7,398 nt of DNA. Origin: Crocinitomicaceae bacterium (GTDB lineage Bacteria > Bacteroidota > Bacteroidia > Flavobacteriales_D > Crocinitomicaceae). The notes under the pieces were generated by a model. It saw only the letters and a program-made list of their open reading frames with translations. It did not search any database and was not told the origin of the DNA. Shown here one piece after another: positions 6,872-7,398 of this stretch. The translations under genes and the position numbers were made by a program. Positions within the stretch are counted from its first letter, which is position 1, and the number at the start of each line of letters is the position of its first letter. Where the stretch lies: positions 1 through 7,398 of the forward strand of contig JALWLM010000102.1 of NCBI GenBank assembly GCA_027084145.1, written 5' to 3'.

Positions 6872-7398
6872 TTAAATGTTATTTAAAATCGATTGAAAAA
6901 ATGCTTTTCCATCTGTATTGGCTAATTCTTCATCCGCAGCTCTTTCAGGGTGAGGCATCATTCCGAAGATATTACGATTTTTGTTGCAAATTCCGGCTAT
7001 ATTCAATAAAGATCCGTTAGGATTTGTTTCATCCGAAACTTCTCCGTGTTCATTTGAATATTTGAACAAAATACGGTCTTCATCTTCTATTTGTTTTATA
7101 GTGTCTTCTTGAGCAAAAAACCTACCCTCTCCGTGAGCGATTGGTATTTTGTATGCTTTTGTTTTATCTAAGTCTGCTGTTAAAATAGTATTGTCAGCAA
7201 CAGTTTTCAAATAGACATTTTTACAGATAAATTTTTGATTGTTATTGTGAAGTAAAGCACCGTCAAGCAATCCTGATTCTGTTAAAATTTGAAAGCCATT
7301 ACAAATTCCCAAAACATAACCTCCATTGTTTGCATGACGAATTACTTCTTTCATAATAGGAGATAATTTTGCAATGGCTCCCGAACGCAAGTAGTCTC
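6872..7398 (-). CDS. purQ: Phosphoribosylformylglycinamidine synthase, glutaminase subunit (5' end cut by window edge)
   Basis: This class I glutamine amidotransferase makes ammonia from glutamine for the PurL subunit, which turns FGAR into FGAM in purine synthesis. The right edge cuts the gene: reading inwards, the frame gives D-Y-L then RSGAIA, the internal GDYLRSGAIA motif of PurQ, so the TTG (Leu) codon at 7388-7390 is not a start. Roughly the first 50 residues are missing, judged from the usual length near 225. Counting from that Leu, the nucleophile Cys is C30 in LGICNGFQIL (27-36), and H147 and E149 in MMPHPERA (144-151) complete the triad. IPIAHGEGRF (82-91) and NPNGSLLNIAGICN (123-136) are also typical. 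The short-form motif and the stop right after FFQSILNNI fit a separate PurQ and not the end of a fused PurL, although a fusion at the unseen 5' side cannot be strictly ruled out. It leads into purD after nine bases. Confidence 0.95.
   Translation of the reverse strand, partial: DYLRSGAIAKLSPIMKEVIRHANNGGYVLGICNGFQILTESGLLDGALLHNNNQKFICKNVYLKTVADNTILTADLDKTKAYKIPIAHGEGRFFAQEDTIKQIEDEDRILFKYSNEHGEVSDETNPNGSLLNIAGICNKNRNIFGMMPHPERAADEELANTDGKAFFQSILNNI

Noticed and set aside
6814..7020. Short + strand open frame across the purD-purQ junction
   Set aside because: It overlaps two certain purine genes on the opposite strand and its translation has no recognisable features.
7388..7390. TTG as the start codon of purQ
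   Set aside because: The codon is the Leu of the conserved internal DYLRSGAIA motif and the frame stays open to the window edge, so the gene is simply cut off.

Overview
The window looks like chromosomal DNA from a member of the Bacteroidota, probably order Flavobacteriales or a relative. The DNA is AT-rich. Genes start with ATG after A/T-rich stretches and have no Shine-Dalgarno motif. The one secreted protein has a signal peptide ending in Ala before Gln, a cleavage style common in this phylum. The CNNM/CorC protein also resembles the Bacteroidota version of that family from memory. The genus cannot be set from this sequence alone. Nothing suggests a plasmid, phage, transposon, CRISPR array or RNA gene.

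The layout is two gene blocks pointing at each other. The left block (1-2832, + strand) holds the end of an RND/MMPL-type membrane exporter, a complete glucose-1-phosphate thymidylyltransferase (rfbA) and a complete short-chain trans-prenyl diphosphate synthase. The first two genes are 20 bases apart and the last two overlap by one base (TAATG), so they are probably co-transcribed. All three fit envelope or lipid precursor supply and export, but no direct functional link is proven.

The right block (2836-7398, - strand) reads in transcription order: purQ (cut by the right edge), purD, a CNNM/CorC (HlyC-type) membrane protein with paired CBS domains, a small secreted protein that is probably a beta-propeller, and a HAD phosphatase of the HxpB/YniC type. 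Gaps are 9, 38 and 1 bases, followed by an 8-base overlap. The block therefore looks like one operon or two closely following ones. PurQ and PurD act in de novo purine synthesis. The last three genes have no obvious link to purines.

The two blocks meet tail to tail with only three bases between stop codons (2833-2835), so there is no room for a conventional terminator between them. No non-coding stretch is longer than 38 bases, and the promoters of both blocks probably lie outside the window. I found no convincing new biological system. The items most worth a second look are the uncharacterised secreted protein locked between the CNNM/CorC and HAD genes, the rfbA-prenyl synthase coupling, and the very compact convergent junction.
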